NCBI GenBank assembly: GCA_049517655.1
Contig: JBEKRQ010000001.1
Span: 186,001-250,000 of the forward strand
Direction of reading: 5' to 3'
DNA: 64,000 bases
DNA from: UBA11358 sp049517655
GTDB taxonomy: Bacteria; Verrucomicrobiota; Verrucomicrobiia; Limisphaerales; UBA11358
The first letter of the stretch is position 1, and each line of letters begins with the position of its first letter. The position numbers and the translations under genes were made by a program. The notes under the pieces are model-generated. The model was not told where the DNA came from. It was given only the letters and a program-made list of their open reading frames with translations, and did no database searches. Shown here in pieces: positions 8,940 to 19,285 of the stretch.

Positions 8940-9205
8940 AGAGGTTCTTGTTCATCGAATGTCAAAATGTATCGCCTTAAAAAATTTAATTCAAGCTTTC
9001 GCCACATGTTTCCCCACGGAAAAGGAAAATTATTCGCCGTCACCTTGAAAAAATCGCGCAACTAGATTTGCTGGACGGTCATCCGCAAAACCAGAATCGT
9101 CCAAAGGCACTTTTCTCTCTTGGGGAAAAGGAAAAAAGGCGGGGGCGAGCGTAAAACACAAATATAAATTTCCGCATTCTCTTCAGCAGCGGCTCGGGTT
9201 GAAAT

Positions 9206-9649
9206 TCAGACCAACTTTACCTGTCTTTGTTTCATCCAGGTCTTGCCCAGTGCCGTCAGCGTTTCGCGTTTCATGGCCTTCTCGGCAAGGGGAAAAACGA
9301 TGCGTTCCTCGTGGTCAAAATGTTCGCGCGATGCCAGCACCGCCACGGACAACAACCGTCGGGCCTCGGCAAGCCGCCGGGCCGCCTTCACCTTCAACAG
9401 GCTGGCATCAATTTCATGATGCTCTTCGTGAAAGGTATCGCGCTGGCCAATCTGTTCCAGACAATGGTCCAGTGGAGCGAACACCAGCTCTTCCTCGGCC
9501 TTGCCGTGTGCGAGCAACAGGCTTTCCATCAATTCCGCCAGCGACTTTACTTCGGCGAGCGTTTTGAGATTTGGCAGGACGCGTTCGATGTAGTCGAAAA
9601 TATTATGGAACACGACGTGTTCCGCCAAAAGTGCCTCGGTGATTTTCAT
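9206..9649 (-). CDS. hemerythrin-like HHE-domain protein
   Basis: 147 aa, all helical. Metal-binding histidines and glutamates are spaced as in HHE proteins: LLAEHVVFHNIF, LLLAHGKAEEELVF, FHEEHHEID and SREHFDHEERIVFPLAE. These would build a four-helix bundle around a di-iron centre that binds oxygen or senses oxygen or nitric oxide. The start at 9649 (MKITEALLAEH) is preferred because the 17 upstream codons are not helical. It is a single gene, divergent from gyrB. Confidence 0.85.
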   Translation of the reverse strand: MKITEALLAEHVVFHNIFDYIERVLPNLKTLAEVKSLAELMESLLLAHGKAEEELVFAPLDHCLEQIGQRDTFHEEHHEIDASLLKVKAARRLAEARRLLSVAVLASREHFDHEERIVFPLAEKAMKRETLTALGKTWMKQRQVKLV

Positions 9650-10121
9650 GGTCAGGGTCCGATTGACTTTACCCAACTTACTGATAGCGCCATGCGGCAA
9701 ATTCCGCCAGCCGATTCTTGGTTTTCTTTTAACCGGGAAAATTCCTTAACCGCAGAGACGTCCACCCTCCGCAGTATTGCTACGGAGGACGGGCGGAGAC
9801 GCGGAGACTGTAGATAATGCCTCTACGGGATAAAAAACCGGTCTAGTGCAACCAGCTTGAGCAATCCGCCAAAGGCAGCTTGGAACTCAATAACCCCTTC
9901 GTATTCTCTGACTGATAGCTTCGATGGATTTCGTTCCAAAGTTCGTGCTTACAAGGAAGGTCAGCGAACACAATATGTCTGGGATGGATGCAAATCAGGC
10001 CACAACTAATGGTGTTTTTTGCTCAAAAATTCCCCAAATAAACATTGTGCGGAAATGACAATTTTCATATAATTTTTTCACCTGAAATTTGACGCTCGCG
10101 AACGAGCTTTCTGAACTTTTT
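9650..10121. other. 472-base spacer upstream of gyrB
   Basis: No convincing gene. Around 9761-9797 there is an imperfect palindromic repeat (TCCACCCTCCG..CGGAGGACGGGCGGA). Between about 9850 and 10008 short plus-strand reading frames (NNPFVFSD, then VRAYKEGQRTQYVWDG) faintly resemble Rhs/YD-repeat proteins and may be a degraded fragment. The last 100 bases are AT-rich and probably hold the gyrB promoter, but no clear -35/-10 pair can be fixed. Confidence 0.4.
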
Positions 10122-12650
10122 ATGTCGAAAAAAGCTGAAGCAGCAGAGCCGCAAAACAAGCCGGTAACCAGTGCCGCCGAGAAATACGACGCTTCAAAAA
10201 TTGACAAGCTCGAAGGTTTGGAAGCCGTTCGCAAACGTCCGGGCATGTATATCGGCGATCCGGACGAGCGCGGCCTGCATCACAGCGTGTTCGAGGTGCT
10301 CGACAATTCGATTGACGAGCATCTGGCGGGTCATTGCAACAAAATCGAGGTGACGATTCACGTGGACGGCTCGGTTTCGATCCGGGATGACGGACGCGGC
10401 ATTCCGGTGGACATGCACCCGAAATGGAAGATGCCCGCCGTGGAACTCGTGCTCACGAATCTCCACGCGGGCGGGAAGTTTGGGCAGGGCGCTTACAAAT
10501 ACTCCGGCGGTTTGCACGGTGTCGGCGCCAAGTGTGTCAACGCGCTCGCCGAATGGTTCCGCGTCGAGGTCTCGCGCGACGAAAAAGTTTATTCGATGGA
10601 GTTCGAGCGCGGCAAAACGACGCAAAAACTCGAAGTCATCGGCAAATCAAAAAAAACGGGGACATTGGTTACATTCAAACCCGACCCGACGATTTTCACC
10701 ATCACGACGGAATTCAAGTTCGACATTCTGGCCAGTCGTCTGCGCGAACTCGCGTTTTTGAATCCGGGCATTGAAATTGTGCTCAAGGATGAGCGCGACG
10801 AGAAGACGGAGACGTTTTTTTACCGCGACGGCATTGAGCAGTTTGTCCGGCAACTGAGCAGGAACAAACAGCCGTTGCATCCGAAACCGATTGTCCTGAT
10901 TGGCAAACGGCAGACGAAAATCGACGGCAAGGACGAGGACGTGTTTGTGGATTGCGTGATGCAATACAACGACAGTTACAGCGACCAGATTCTCTGCTTT
11001 GCCAACTCGATTTCAAACACCGACGGCGGCACGCATCTCACCGGCTTTCGCTCCGCGCTGACCCGCGCCATCAATCAATACGCCAAGCAGAATAATTTAC
11101 TGAAGGAAAAAGACCCGGCGATTTCCGGCGACGACGTGCGTGAGGGTTTGGTTTGTGTGCTCAGCGTGAAACTGCCGAACCCGCGCTTCGAGTCGCAAAC
11201 GAAGGTCAAGCTCGTGAACACGGAAATTGACGGCATCGTTTCATCCATCGTCTATGACGGGCTGATGACACACTTCGATGCCAATCCGGGCGTGGCCAAA
11301 AAAATCGTCGAGAAGGGTCTGGTTGCTGCCCGCGCGCGCGAAGCGGCGCGCAAGGCGCGCGAAACCGTCCGCAAAGGCGCGCTGACGGGCGGCGGTTTGC
11401 CCGGCAAACTGGCGGATTGCTCCGACCGCGATCCGGCAAACACGGAATTATTCATCGTCGAAGGCGACTCCGCCGGCGGCTCGGCCAAGCAGGGACGCGA
11501 CCGGAAATTCCAGGCGATTCTGCCCATTCGCGGCAAATTGATTAACGTAGAGAAGGCCCGGCTGGACAAGGTTCTGCAAAACAATGAAATCCGCACGATG
11601 ATCACCGCCGTCGGCACTGGCATCGGTGACGGCGAGGGCGAAGGCGCGTTCAACCTCGAAAAACTCCGTTACCACAAAGTCATCATCATGACCGACGCGG
11701 ACGTGGACGGCTCGCACATTCGCACGCTGTTGCTGACGTTTTTTTACCGGCAAATGCCCGCGCTGATCAAAAATGGCTTCGTCTATATCGCGCAGCCGCC
11801 GCTTTATCAGATCGCACGCAAAAAACGCGTTGAATACATTGATGACGACGCGCGGCTGAATAAAATTCTGCTCGAACTCGGCACGGAAGAGGTGCGTTTA
11901 AGGAACCTTTCCGACAAAAAGGAGCTTTCCCAAAAGCAACTCGCGGAAATTTTGGAGTTGCTCGAATCGCTCGACAAATACGCCAGCGCGTTGCGCCGTC
12001 ACGGCGGCGATTTCACGGAATATGTCGAACATCGCCAGAAGAAGACGGGCGATTTGCCGCGGCATCTGGTCAAGGTGCGCGAAGGCAACGACGAGACGGT
12101 GTATTATTTTCACACTGAGGAGGAACTGGCGCAATTCGGCGCGAAGAACGCCGATTTGAAACTGTTCGGCGCCGAGGAGGAAGGCGATACCACGACCATT
12201 GAAAAGAAGAACGGTTCGACCCGGCGCGCACGGCACATCGAGTTGCATGAGAGCAAGGTCATCGTTGAATTGCTCACGAAGCTCGGCAAGAAAGGTTTCA
12301 GCATCGAGCACTATGCCGGACAGGACAGACCGTTGTTTGAATTGATTGAGGGCGAGGGCGAGCGCGAGACGGTAAAGCCGCTGTTTTCGATCCCGGAAAT
12401 TCTGGCCGGAGTGAAAGAAATCGGAAAGCGCGGGTTGTCCATCAAGCGTTTCAAGGGTCTCGGCGAAATGAATGCAAAGGAGCTGTTTGAAACGACGATG
12501 AACCCGGTGCGGCGCAAATTGCTGCGCGTTGATCTTACCGATGCCGTCGAGGCCGAGGAAATGTTCACCAAACTCATGGGCGAGGAAGTCGAGCCGCGCC
12601 GGCAGTTCATCGAGGACAACGCGCTCAACGTGCGGAATCTGGACATTTAA
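10122..12650 (+). CDS. gyrB: DNA gyrase subunit B
   Basis: 842 aa, ATPase subunit of gyrase. The GHKL ATPase domain has EVLDNSIDEHLAG, DDGRGIPVD and GGLHGVGAKCVNAL. The TOPRIM domain has EGDSAGGSAKQGRDR and DADVDGSHIRTLLL. Between TOPRIM and the C-terminal tail lies a long insertion (about 180 residues, with FTEYVEHRQKK and the KNGSTRRARHIELHESK stretch), as in the longer Gram-negative type. The ATG at 10122 (MSKKAEAAEPQ) is chosen; an in-frame upstream start at 10089 adds 11 unlikely residues. gyrA starts 21 bases after the stop, so the two form one operon. Confidence 0.96.
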   Translation: MSKKAEAAEPQNKPVTSAAEKYDASKIDKLEGLEAVRKRPGMYIGDPDERGLHHSVFEVLDNSIDEHLAGHCNKIEVTIHVDGSVSIRDDGRGIPVDMHPKWKMPAVELVLTNLHAGGKFGQGAYKYSGGLHGVGAKCVNALAEWFRVEVSRDEKVYSMEFERGKTTQKLEVIGKSKKTGTLVTFKPDPTIFTITTEFKFDILASRLRELAFLNPGIEIVLKDERDEKTETFFYRDGIEQFVRQLSRNKQPLHPKPIVLIGKRQTKIDGKDEDVFVDCVMQYNDSYSDQILCFANSISNTDGGTHLTGFRSALTRAINQYAKQNNLLKEKDPAISGDDVREGLVCVLSVKLPNPRFESQTKVKLVNTEIDGIVSSIVYDGLMTHFDANPGVAKKIVEKGLVAARAREAARKARETVRKGALTGGGLPGKLADCSDRDPANTELFIVEGDSAGGSAKQGRDRKFQAILPIRGKLINVEKARLDKVLQNNEIRTMITAVGTGIGDGEGEGAFNLEKLRYHKVIIMTDADVDGSHIRTLLLTFFYRQMPALIKNGFVYIAQPPLYQIARKKRVEYIDDDARLNKILLELGTEEVRLRNLSDKKELSQKQLAEILELLESLDKYASALRRHGGDFTEYVEHRQKKTGDLPRHLVKVREGNDETVYYFHTEEELAQFGAKNADLKLFGAEEEGDTTTIEKKNGSTRRARHIELHESKVIVELLTKLGKKGFSIEHYAGQDRPLFELIEGEGERETVKPLFSIPEILAGVKEIGKRGLSIKRFKGLGEMNAKELFETTMNPVRRKLLRVDLTDAVEAEEMFTKLMGEEVEPRRQFIEDNALNVRNLDI

Positions 12651-12671
12651 TTTTTGTTTGCGGGAATTGTT

Positions 12672-15305
12672 ATGGCTGAAAAAAAAGATGTGAATGCCTT
12701 GCCGGTGGGTAACACGCCGTTGTTCGCCTCCGGGGAAAAAATTGCCAAGGTCAATGTCGCCGATGAAATCAAGAACTCGTTTCTTGATTACTCGATGTCG
12801 GTGATCATTTCCCGCGCGCTGCCGGATGCGCGCGACGGCCTCAAACCTTCGCAACGGCGCATTCTGCTGGCGATGCACGATCTCTCGTTGTTTCCGAACC
12901 GCCAGCATCGCAAGTGTGCCAAAATTTGCGGCGATACCAGCGGCAACTACCATCCGCACGGGGAAGCGGTGATTTATCCGACGCTCGTGCACATGGCGCA
13001 GCCGTGGGCGATGCGCGAACGGCTGGTGGACGGCCAGGGCAACTTCGGTTCTGTTGAAGGCGATCCACCCGCCGCCATGCGTTACACCGAGGCGCGGCTT
13101 GCGCATCTCGGCGCGGTGCTGATGGAGGACATGGACCAGGACACCGTGGATTTCATTCCGAACTACGACGAGACCCGCACCGAGCCGACCGTTTTCCCCG
13201 CCGCGTTTCCCAATTTACTCGTCAATGGCGGCACGGGCATCGCCGTCGGCATGGCCACGAACATGGCGCCGCACAACCTCGGCGAAGTCATTGACGGCGT
13301 CTGTGCGCAGATTGACGACCCGGACATCACGGTCAAGGGCCTGATGAAATTCATCAAAGGCCCGGACTTCCCGACCGGTTGCATGGTGTGCGGACTGGAA
13401 GTCATCAAGGAATATTTCACAACGGGCCGCGGCAGCATCAAGGTTCGCGGCAAGGTCGGCGTCGAGCAACACAAGGGCGGCAAGGAACAAATCGTCATCA
13501 CGGAAATTCCCTACAACGTCAACCGCGCGGTGCTCGTCGAGCGCGTGGCCGAATTAGTGAACGAAAAAACGCCGGGCTTCACCGACATCACGGCCATCCG
13601 CGACGAATCGGACGAGAACACGCGTGTCATCGTCGAACTCAAGCGCGACGCCATCGCCAAGGTCGTCATCAACAATCTTTACAAGCAGACCGCGCTGGAA
13701 TCGAGCTTCGCCGTCAACATGCTGGCCATTGACCATGGCCGGCCCAAGACGCTCGGACTTAAGGAACTCATCAATTGCTACATCGAGCACCGCCGCGAGG
13801 TCGTGTTGCGCCGCACGCGGTTCCAATTGAAGAAGGCCGAGGAACGCGCGGAAATTCTCGAAGGTTATCTCATCGCGCTGGCGAACCTCGACGATTTCAT
13901 CAAGATCATCCGCGGCAGCAAGACACGCGAGGAAGCCCGGGTCAAGCTGCTCGCCTTCGAGTGGACACAAAAGCAGGTCGAGCGCTGGGGCATTTTGATT
14001 CGCAACGAGTCACGCCTGACCAAGGGCCGTTACGCGCTGACCGAACGGCAGGTGGACGCCATTCTGGAATTGCGCCTGTATCAATTGACCGGTCTGGAAA
14101 TTGACAAGGTCGAAGGCGAATACAAGGAACTGCTCAAGTGCATCGAGGATTTGATGGACATTCTCGCGAAGGAAGCCCGCGTGCTCACCATCATCAAGAA
14201 CGAACTCAAGGTCATCAAAGAGAAATACGCCACCCCGCGCCTGACTGACCTCAGGCCCGACGAAGGCGAGATCAACATCGAGGATCTCATCGCCAACGAA
14301 GGCGTCATCATCACGCTCACGCATAACGGCCTCCTCAAACGCACGAACATTTCGAGCTATCGTGCCCAGCGCCGCGGCGGTAAAGGCGTCATCGGCATGA
14401 CGACGAAAGAGGGCGCGACGGATGAGGATAATGATTTCATTGAGCATTTGTTCACGGCCAGCACGCACGATTACCTCATGTTTTTCACGAACACCGGCCG
14501 CGTTTATGTTGAGCGGGTGCATGAAATTCCCGACATGGGCCGCGCCGCCAAGGGCCGGAGCATCGCCAATTTGCTCGAATTGAAGGCGGGCGAAACCATC
14601 GCCGCGCTCATTCGCGTTCTTTCCAAGACCAACGCAAACAAGGAAGACGTGACCTGGGAACAGCCGGGTTTTGTGCTTTTTTCCACCAAACAAGGCACGG
14701 TGAAGAAAACCGCGCTCGCGGATTTCGCCAACGTCCGCAAAGGTGGCATTATCGCCATCGGCATTGATCCGGGCGACACGTTGATTGACGTGAAGCTGAC
14801 GAGCGGCCAGAACGAAGCTGTGCTCATCACCCGCGACGGCATGAGTATTCGCTTCAACGAGGAAGACGCGCGCCCAATGGGTCGTCCCGCAGGTGGTGTG
14901 CGCGGCATCAAACTGGAGAAACGCGATGAAGTCGTCGCGCTGGCCATTGTCGTGCCGGACGCCAAACTGCTGGTCGCCGGCGAAAACGGCATTGGCAAAC
15001 GCACCGACTTTGAGGAGTACCGGGTTCAATCGCGCGGTGGCAAGGGCATCATCACGATGAAGACCACCGAGAAAACCGGCGCGGTCGTCGGCGCGCTGAC
15101 CGTGCGCGATGCGGATGAAATCATGCTCATCACCGTCAAAGGCCAGATGGTGCGCACCTGCGTGAAGGACATTCGTGAAGCCGGACGCAACACGCAGGGC
15201 GTCAAACTCATCGAGCTGGAATCCGGCGACAAGCTGCAGGCCATCGCGCCGGTCATTGGCGAGGACAAGGAAGACGCCGCCGTCGAAGAGGAACCGGCGA
15301 AGTGA
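12672..15305 (+). CDS. gyrA: DNA gyrase subunit A
   Basis: 877 aa, DNA-breaking and rejoining subunit. The catalytic tyrosine is in AMRYTEARL (Y138). The C-terminal pinwheel contains a GyrA box (QRRGGKG), which separates gyrase from topoisomerase IV, plus a related blade motif SRGGKG. In the quinolone-resistance region the sequence is HPHGEAVIYPTLVHMAQ. Positions equivalent to E. coli S83 and D87 are therefore alanine and proline. The start at 12672 (MAEKKDVNAL) follows gyrB closely. The acidic C-terminal tail (DKEDAAVEEEPAK) is normal. Confidence 0.96.
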   Translation: MAEKKDVNALPVGNTPLFASGEKIAKVNVADEIKNSFLDYSMSVIISRALPDARDGLKPSQRRILLAMHDLSLFPNRQHRKCAKICGDTSGNYHPHGEAVIYPTLVHMAQPWAMRERLVDGQGNFGSVEGDPPAAMRYTEARLAHLGAVLMEDMDQDTVDFIPNYDETRTEPTVFPAAFPNLLVNGGTGIAVGMATNMAPHNLGEVIDGVCAQIDDPDITVKGLMKFIKGPDFPTGCMVCGLEVIKEYFTTGRGSIKVRGKVGVEQHKGGKEQIVITEIPYNVNRAVLVERVAELVNEKTPGFTDITAIRDESDENTRVIVELKRDAIAKVVINNLYKQTALESSFAVNMLAIDHGRPKTLGLKELINCYIEHRREVVLRRTRFQLKKAEERAEILEGYLIALANLDDFIKIIRGSKTREEARVKLLAFEWTQKQVERWGILIRNESRLTKGRYALTERQVDAILELRLYQLTGLEIDKVEGEYKELLKCIEDLMDILAKEARVLTIIKNELKVIKEKYATPRLTDLRPDEGEINIEDLIANEGVIITLTHNGLLKRTNISSYRAQRRGGKGVIGMTTKEGATDEDNDFIEHLFTASTHDYLMFFTNTGRVYVERVHEIPDMGRAAKGRSIANLLELKAGETIAALIRVLSKTNANKEDVTWEQPGFVLFSTKQGTVKKTALADFANVRKGGIIAIGIDPGDTLIDVKLTSGQNEAVLITRDGMSIRFNEEDARPMGRPAGGVRGIKLEKRDEVVALAIVVPDAKLLVAGENGIGKRTDFEEYRVQSRGGKGIITMKTTEKTGAVVGALTVRDADEIMLITVKGQMVRTCVKDIREAGRNTQGVKLIELESGDKLQAIAPVIGEDKEDAAVEEEPAK

Positions 15306-15315
15306 TTTGAATTTT

Positions 15316-15386
15316 TGTAGCGGCACTCTATGAGCGTCGCCGTCTGGATTTGAGTTGTATGGCGACGGTCGCAGACCGCCGCTACA
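15316..15386. repeat. double-hairpin palindromic repeat (TGTAGCGGC type)
   Basis: 71 bp with TGTAGCGGC/GCCGCTACA termini. The second arm pair is GGCGACGGTC/GACCGCC; the first is imperfect. It fills the spacer between the convergent gyrA and pdxH genes. Confidence 0.75.
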
Positions 15387-15392
15387 GTTGGT

Positions 15393-16088
15393 TCACGGAG
15401 CGAGCCGTTCCAATTTCCACGAACCGTCCCGCTGCCGCGTGTAACAAAACCGGTCGTGCAGCCGGTTCAACCGGCCCTGCCAGAATTCAATCCGCTCCGG
15501 TCTTAAAACAAAACCGCCCCAATTTGGCGGCAACGGCACATCGCTCGGAAATCGCGCCGCCATTTCATTCCACTTCGTTTCGAGTGCCGCGCGATCTTTA
15601 ACCACGTCGCGTTGGTTTGACGCCCATACAGCTAGGCAACTGCCACGCGGACGGCTTTTGAAATACGCCTCCGATTCATCGTGTGACAATTTGCTCACTG
15701 CGCCTGCGACGCAAACCTGCCGTTCCAAATCCGGCCAGTAAAACGTCAGCGCGGCATTGGGATTTTCCGCCAGTTCCTGCCCCTTGCGGCTGTCGTAATT
15801 CGTAAAAAAAATAAAGCCGCGTTCGTCCGCGCCCTTGAGCAAGACCGCGCGTGCCGAAGGTTGTCCGTCTTTGCTTACGGTTGCGAGTGTCATGGCGTTC
15901 ACGTCGGTTGGCGCGTGACCGAGAATGGCGTGCCAGAGTTTGAAAAGCGCAATGCCGATCTTTCGCCAGCGGCTGCGCGATGCCGCCTGCGCGAACCATT
16001 CATTGAACTGCGTGAGCGGATTCGCGTCCAAATCCGCGCGCCGCAGGCTGCCGAGCGAGTATTCCCGTCTAATGTCTGCCATTGCCAT
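15393..16088 (-). CDS. pdxH: pyridoxamine 5'-phosphate oxidase
   Basis: 231 aa, FMN-dependent oxidase making pyridoxal 5'-phosphate from PNP or PMP. It has the N-terminal REYSLGSLRRADLDANPL, FMN-binding SARAVLLKG and FFTNYDSRKGQEL, and the C-terminal signature EFWQGRLNRLHDR..W..RLAP. Residues about 37-56 (near SRWRKIGIALFKLWHAI) form an extra amphipathic stretch of about 20 residues compared with E. coli PdxH. It is not visibly derived from the palindromic repeat. pdxJ, the preceding step, is also in this window but 8 kb away on the other strand. Confidence 0.94.
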   Translation of the reverse strand: MAMADIRREYSLGSLRRADLDANPLTQFNEWFAQAASRSRWRKIGIALFKLWHAILGHAPTDVNAMTLATVSKDGQPSARAVLLKGADERGFIFFTNYDSRKGQELAENPNAALTFYWPDLERQVCVAGAVSKLSHDESEAYFKSRPRGSCLAVWASNQRDVVKDRAALETKWNEMAARFPSDVPLPPNWGGFVLRPERIEFWQGRLNRLHDRFCYTRQRDGSWKLERLAP

Positions 16089-16258
16089 ATAGCACGCGGA
16101 ATTTACAACGCCGGTGGATTTTCAGCGACTCCTTTTTGCTTCAGTCATTTCTCAAGCGTGAAAAAGAATTGCGCATTGAAATTAACGAATTTTCGACCAT
16201 CGGTTCATTGTCTGAATTTCATGGACTTTTCGCGCGTTTTCGAGAACCTGTTCCAACC

Positions 16259-16888
16259 ATGTTTTCACTCCAAACACTCTTCGGAAGTGGTGACCGGTTT
16301 TACCAATTGTTGGAGGACGCCGCGCGCGAAGCCCACGAAAGCGTCCGGCTGGTCGTCGAGTTGATCAAATCCCCGGCGTCCGCCAAAGGTCTGGACGACC
16401 TTGCGCTCACGCGCCGCAAGGAGAAAAAAATCGCCGGGCAAATCACCGCGGAACTGGTGAAAACATTTGTGACCGGCCTTGAGCGCGAGGACATCGAGGC
16501 GTTGGCGCTGGCGCTCTACAAAATTCCCAAAACGGTCGAGAAATTGGCGGAACGCATCAAGCTCGGTTATCAACACACTCAAGGCGTGGATTTTACCCGC
16601 CAGATTGAAATCATGGAACAAGCCACCGACGTGGTGCTGACCATGGTGAAACAACTTCGCGACATGAAACATCTGAAAAAAATCCACGAGCTGAACACCA
16701 AGCTTCAATATCTCGAAGGCGAGGCGGATGGGTTAATGATGGACTTGCTGAAGGATCTTTACAGCGGACGCTACGATGCCCTGCAAGCCATGGTCATCCG
16801 CGACCTTTTTGAATTGATGGAGAAAGTCATTGATCGCTGCCGCGACGCCGGCAACGTGGTCATGCACATCGTGCTCAAAAATTCCTGA
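16259..16888 (+). CDS. DUF47 / PhoU-like phosphate transport accessory protein
   Basis: 209 aa, all helical. DUF47 proteins resemble PhoU and are usually encoded next to PiT phosphate permeases, whose activity they are thought to modulate. Here the PiT gene begins 9 bases after the stop, so this is an operon. PhoU-like acidic motifs are present (LEGEADGLMMDLLKDLY and VIDRCRDAGNVV). The start at 16259 (MFSLQTLFGSGDRFYQLLE) matches the family; the ORF stays open for 59 codons upstream, but that part is unlike the family. Confidence 0.9.
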   Translation: MFSLQTLFGSGDRFYQLLEDAAREAHESVRLVVELIKSPASAKGLDDLALTRRKEKKIAGQITAELVKTFVTGLEREDIEALALALYKIPKTVEKLAERIKLGYQHTQGVDFTRQIEIMEQATDVVLTMVKQLRDMKHLKKIHELNTKLQYLEGEADGLMMDLLKDLYSGRYDALQAMVIRDLFELMEKVIDRCRDAGNVVMHIVLKNS

Positions 16889-16897
16889 TCGCGCGCG

Positions 16898-17992
<1,095 letters not shown>

Positions 17993-18034
17993 AGCCCGCG
18001 CGATCCAAACCGCCGGGCGGGTATTTCCGTCATT

Positions 18035-18056
18035 GGTAGGGACGCGCGGCCCTACC
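18035..18056. repeat. minimal palindromic repeat (single unit)
   Basis: 22 bp, GGTAGGG and CCCTACC termini around a short GC-rich core. It appears to be a deleted version of the double-hairpin elements, placed between the convergent PiT and nadA genes. Confidence 0.7.
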
Positions 18057-18085
18057 TTTGCACCGATTATCATTGAGAAATGGTA

Positions 18086-19126
18086 TTATCCCGCATTTTC
18101 AATCGGTTTCGCCGAAATTTCCAGCATCCGCTCAATCGGCAAACGGGCGCGTTTTAAAATTTCTGCCGGCAATTCAATTCGCGGCACGAGTTTTTTCATG
18201 CAGTCACGCACTTTTTCGAGCGTGTTCATCTTCATGTATTTGCACTCGCTGCAACGGCAACGGTCCGACGGCATCCGCATAACGTCGAACGCCGGCGCGC
18301 ACAGAAATTCTTTGCCCGGACTCTCCTTCTGCATCCGATGGATGATGCCGGATTCCGTCACGACGATGAACCGTTTGGCCGGGCTGGTTTTGCAGTAATC
18401 AATCATCTTTTCGGTCGAACAAATCGCGTCGGCCAGATCACGCACCTCGCGCAGGCTTTCAGGGTGAACAACGACTTTTGCATCGGGGAATTTTTCGTGC
18501 AATTTCAACACCTGCTCGCGCCGGAACTCAACGTGCGCATAGCAGTTGCCCTTCCACAACGTCATTGGGCGGCCCGTCTGTTCCATCACCCATGCGCCAA
18601 GATTTTCGTCCGGCACGAACAGCAAATCCTTGTCCTTCGGCGCGGCCTCGACGATTTTCACCGCGTTGCCGCTGGTGCAAATCACGTCGGTTAGGGCCTT
18701 CACGGCGGCGCTGCAATTAATGTAGGCAATGGTCCAGAAATTTGGATTCGTCTTTTGAAGTGCGGCCAGCTTGTCCGCCGGACAACTCTCTTCCAACGAA
18801 CAGCCCGCGTCCTTGTCCGGCAGCACGACGATTTTGTTCGGGTTCAAAATCTTCGCCGTCTCGGCCATGAAATGCACGCCGCAGAAAACAATCACGTCCG
18901 CGCTCGTTTTGGCGGCCTGCTGGGAGAGTCCGAGCGAATCGCCGACAAAATCCGCCACGTCCTGAATTTCCGGCACCTGATAATTGTGCGCGAGGATGAC
19001 GGCGTTGAGCTGCTTTTTGAGCACGAAAATTTCCTTCGCCAGCGGCTCGAATCGGGTGCGCGGCATCGCTTTGCGGACTTGCAGATCGTCCACACCGCGC
19101 GGCTGAATTTCAGCGACATCAATCAT
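18086..19126 (-). CDS. nadA: quinolinate synthase
   Basis: 346 aa [4Fe-4S] enzyme that condenses iminoaspartate with dihydroxyacetone phosphate to give quinolinate in NAD synthesis. It has the N-terminal ILAHNYQVPEIQDVADFVGDSL, the substrate-binding VFCGVHFMAETAKIL and PDKDAGCSLEESC, TYINCSA-like YINCSAAVKA, VVHPES and the C-terminal CRCSECKYM, which supplies the last cluster cysteine. No nadB or nadC is next to it. Confidence 0.95.
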   Translation of the reverse strand: MIDVAEIQPRGVDDLQVRKAMPRTRFEPLAKEIFVLKKQLNAVILAHNYQVPEIQDVADFVGDSLGLSQQAAKTSADVIVFCGVHFMAETAKILNPNKIVVLPDKDAGCSLEESCPADKLAALQKTNPNFWTIAYINCSAAVKALTDVICTSGNAVKIVEAAPKDKDLLFVPDENLGAWVMEQTGRPMTLWKGNCYAHVEFRREQVLKLHEKFPDAKVVVHPESLREVRDLADAICSTEKMIDYCKTSPAKRFIVVTESGIIHRMQKESPGKEFLCAPAFDVMRMPSDRCRCSECKYMKMNTLEKVRDCMKKLVPRIELPAEILKRARLPIERMLEISAKPIENAG

Positions 19127-19164
19127 AACAAGAAGCTACCGCCGGGATTTTGAGACGTCAAACC

Positions 19165-19223
19165 GGGAGGGACGGCATTTTGCCGTCCCTGAAATTTGGG
19201 GACGCCGACACGATGTTCCTCCC
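19165..19223. repeat. double-hairpin palindromic repeat upstream of nadA
   Basis: 59 bp starting GGGAGGGACGGC, closing TTCCTCCC. The first hairpin is perfect (GGGACGGCA/TGCCGTCCC); the second is decayed. It lies in the divergent spacer between nadA and the HAD-NUDIX gene. Confidence 0.78.
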
Positions 19224-19285
19224 AATTACCGATATAATTTTTGTTTGGCTTTGTGTCTTCGTGTCTTTGTGGTTAATTTGAGCGT

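Noticed and set aside
9850..10008. Possible Rhs/YD-repeat fragment
   Set aside because: Two short peptides (NNPFVFSD and TQYVWDG) resemble Rhs core phrases, but the match is too short to call a pseudogene.
16082..16258. N-terminal extension of the PhoU-like gene
   Set aside because: The frame is open upstream of 16259, but the added residues are unlike DUF47 proteins and overlap the pdxH start region.
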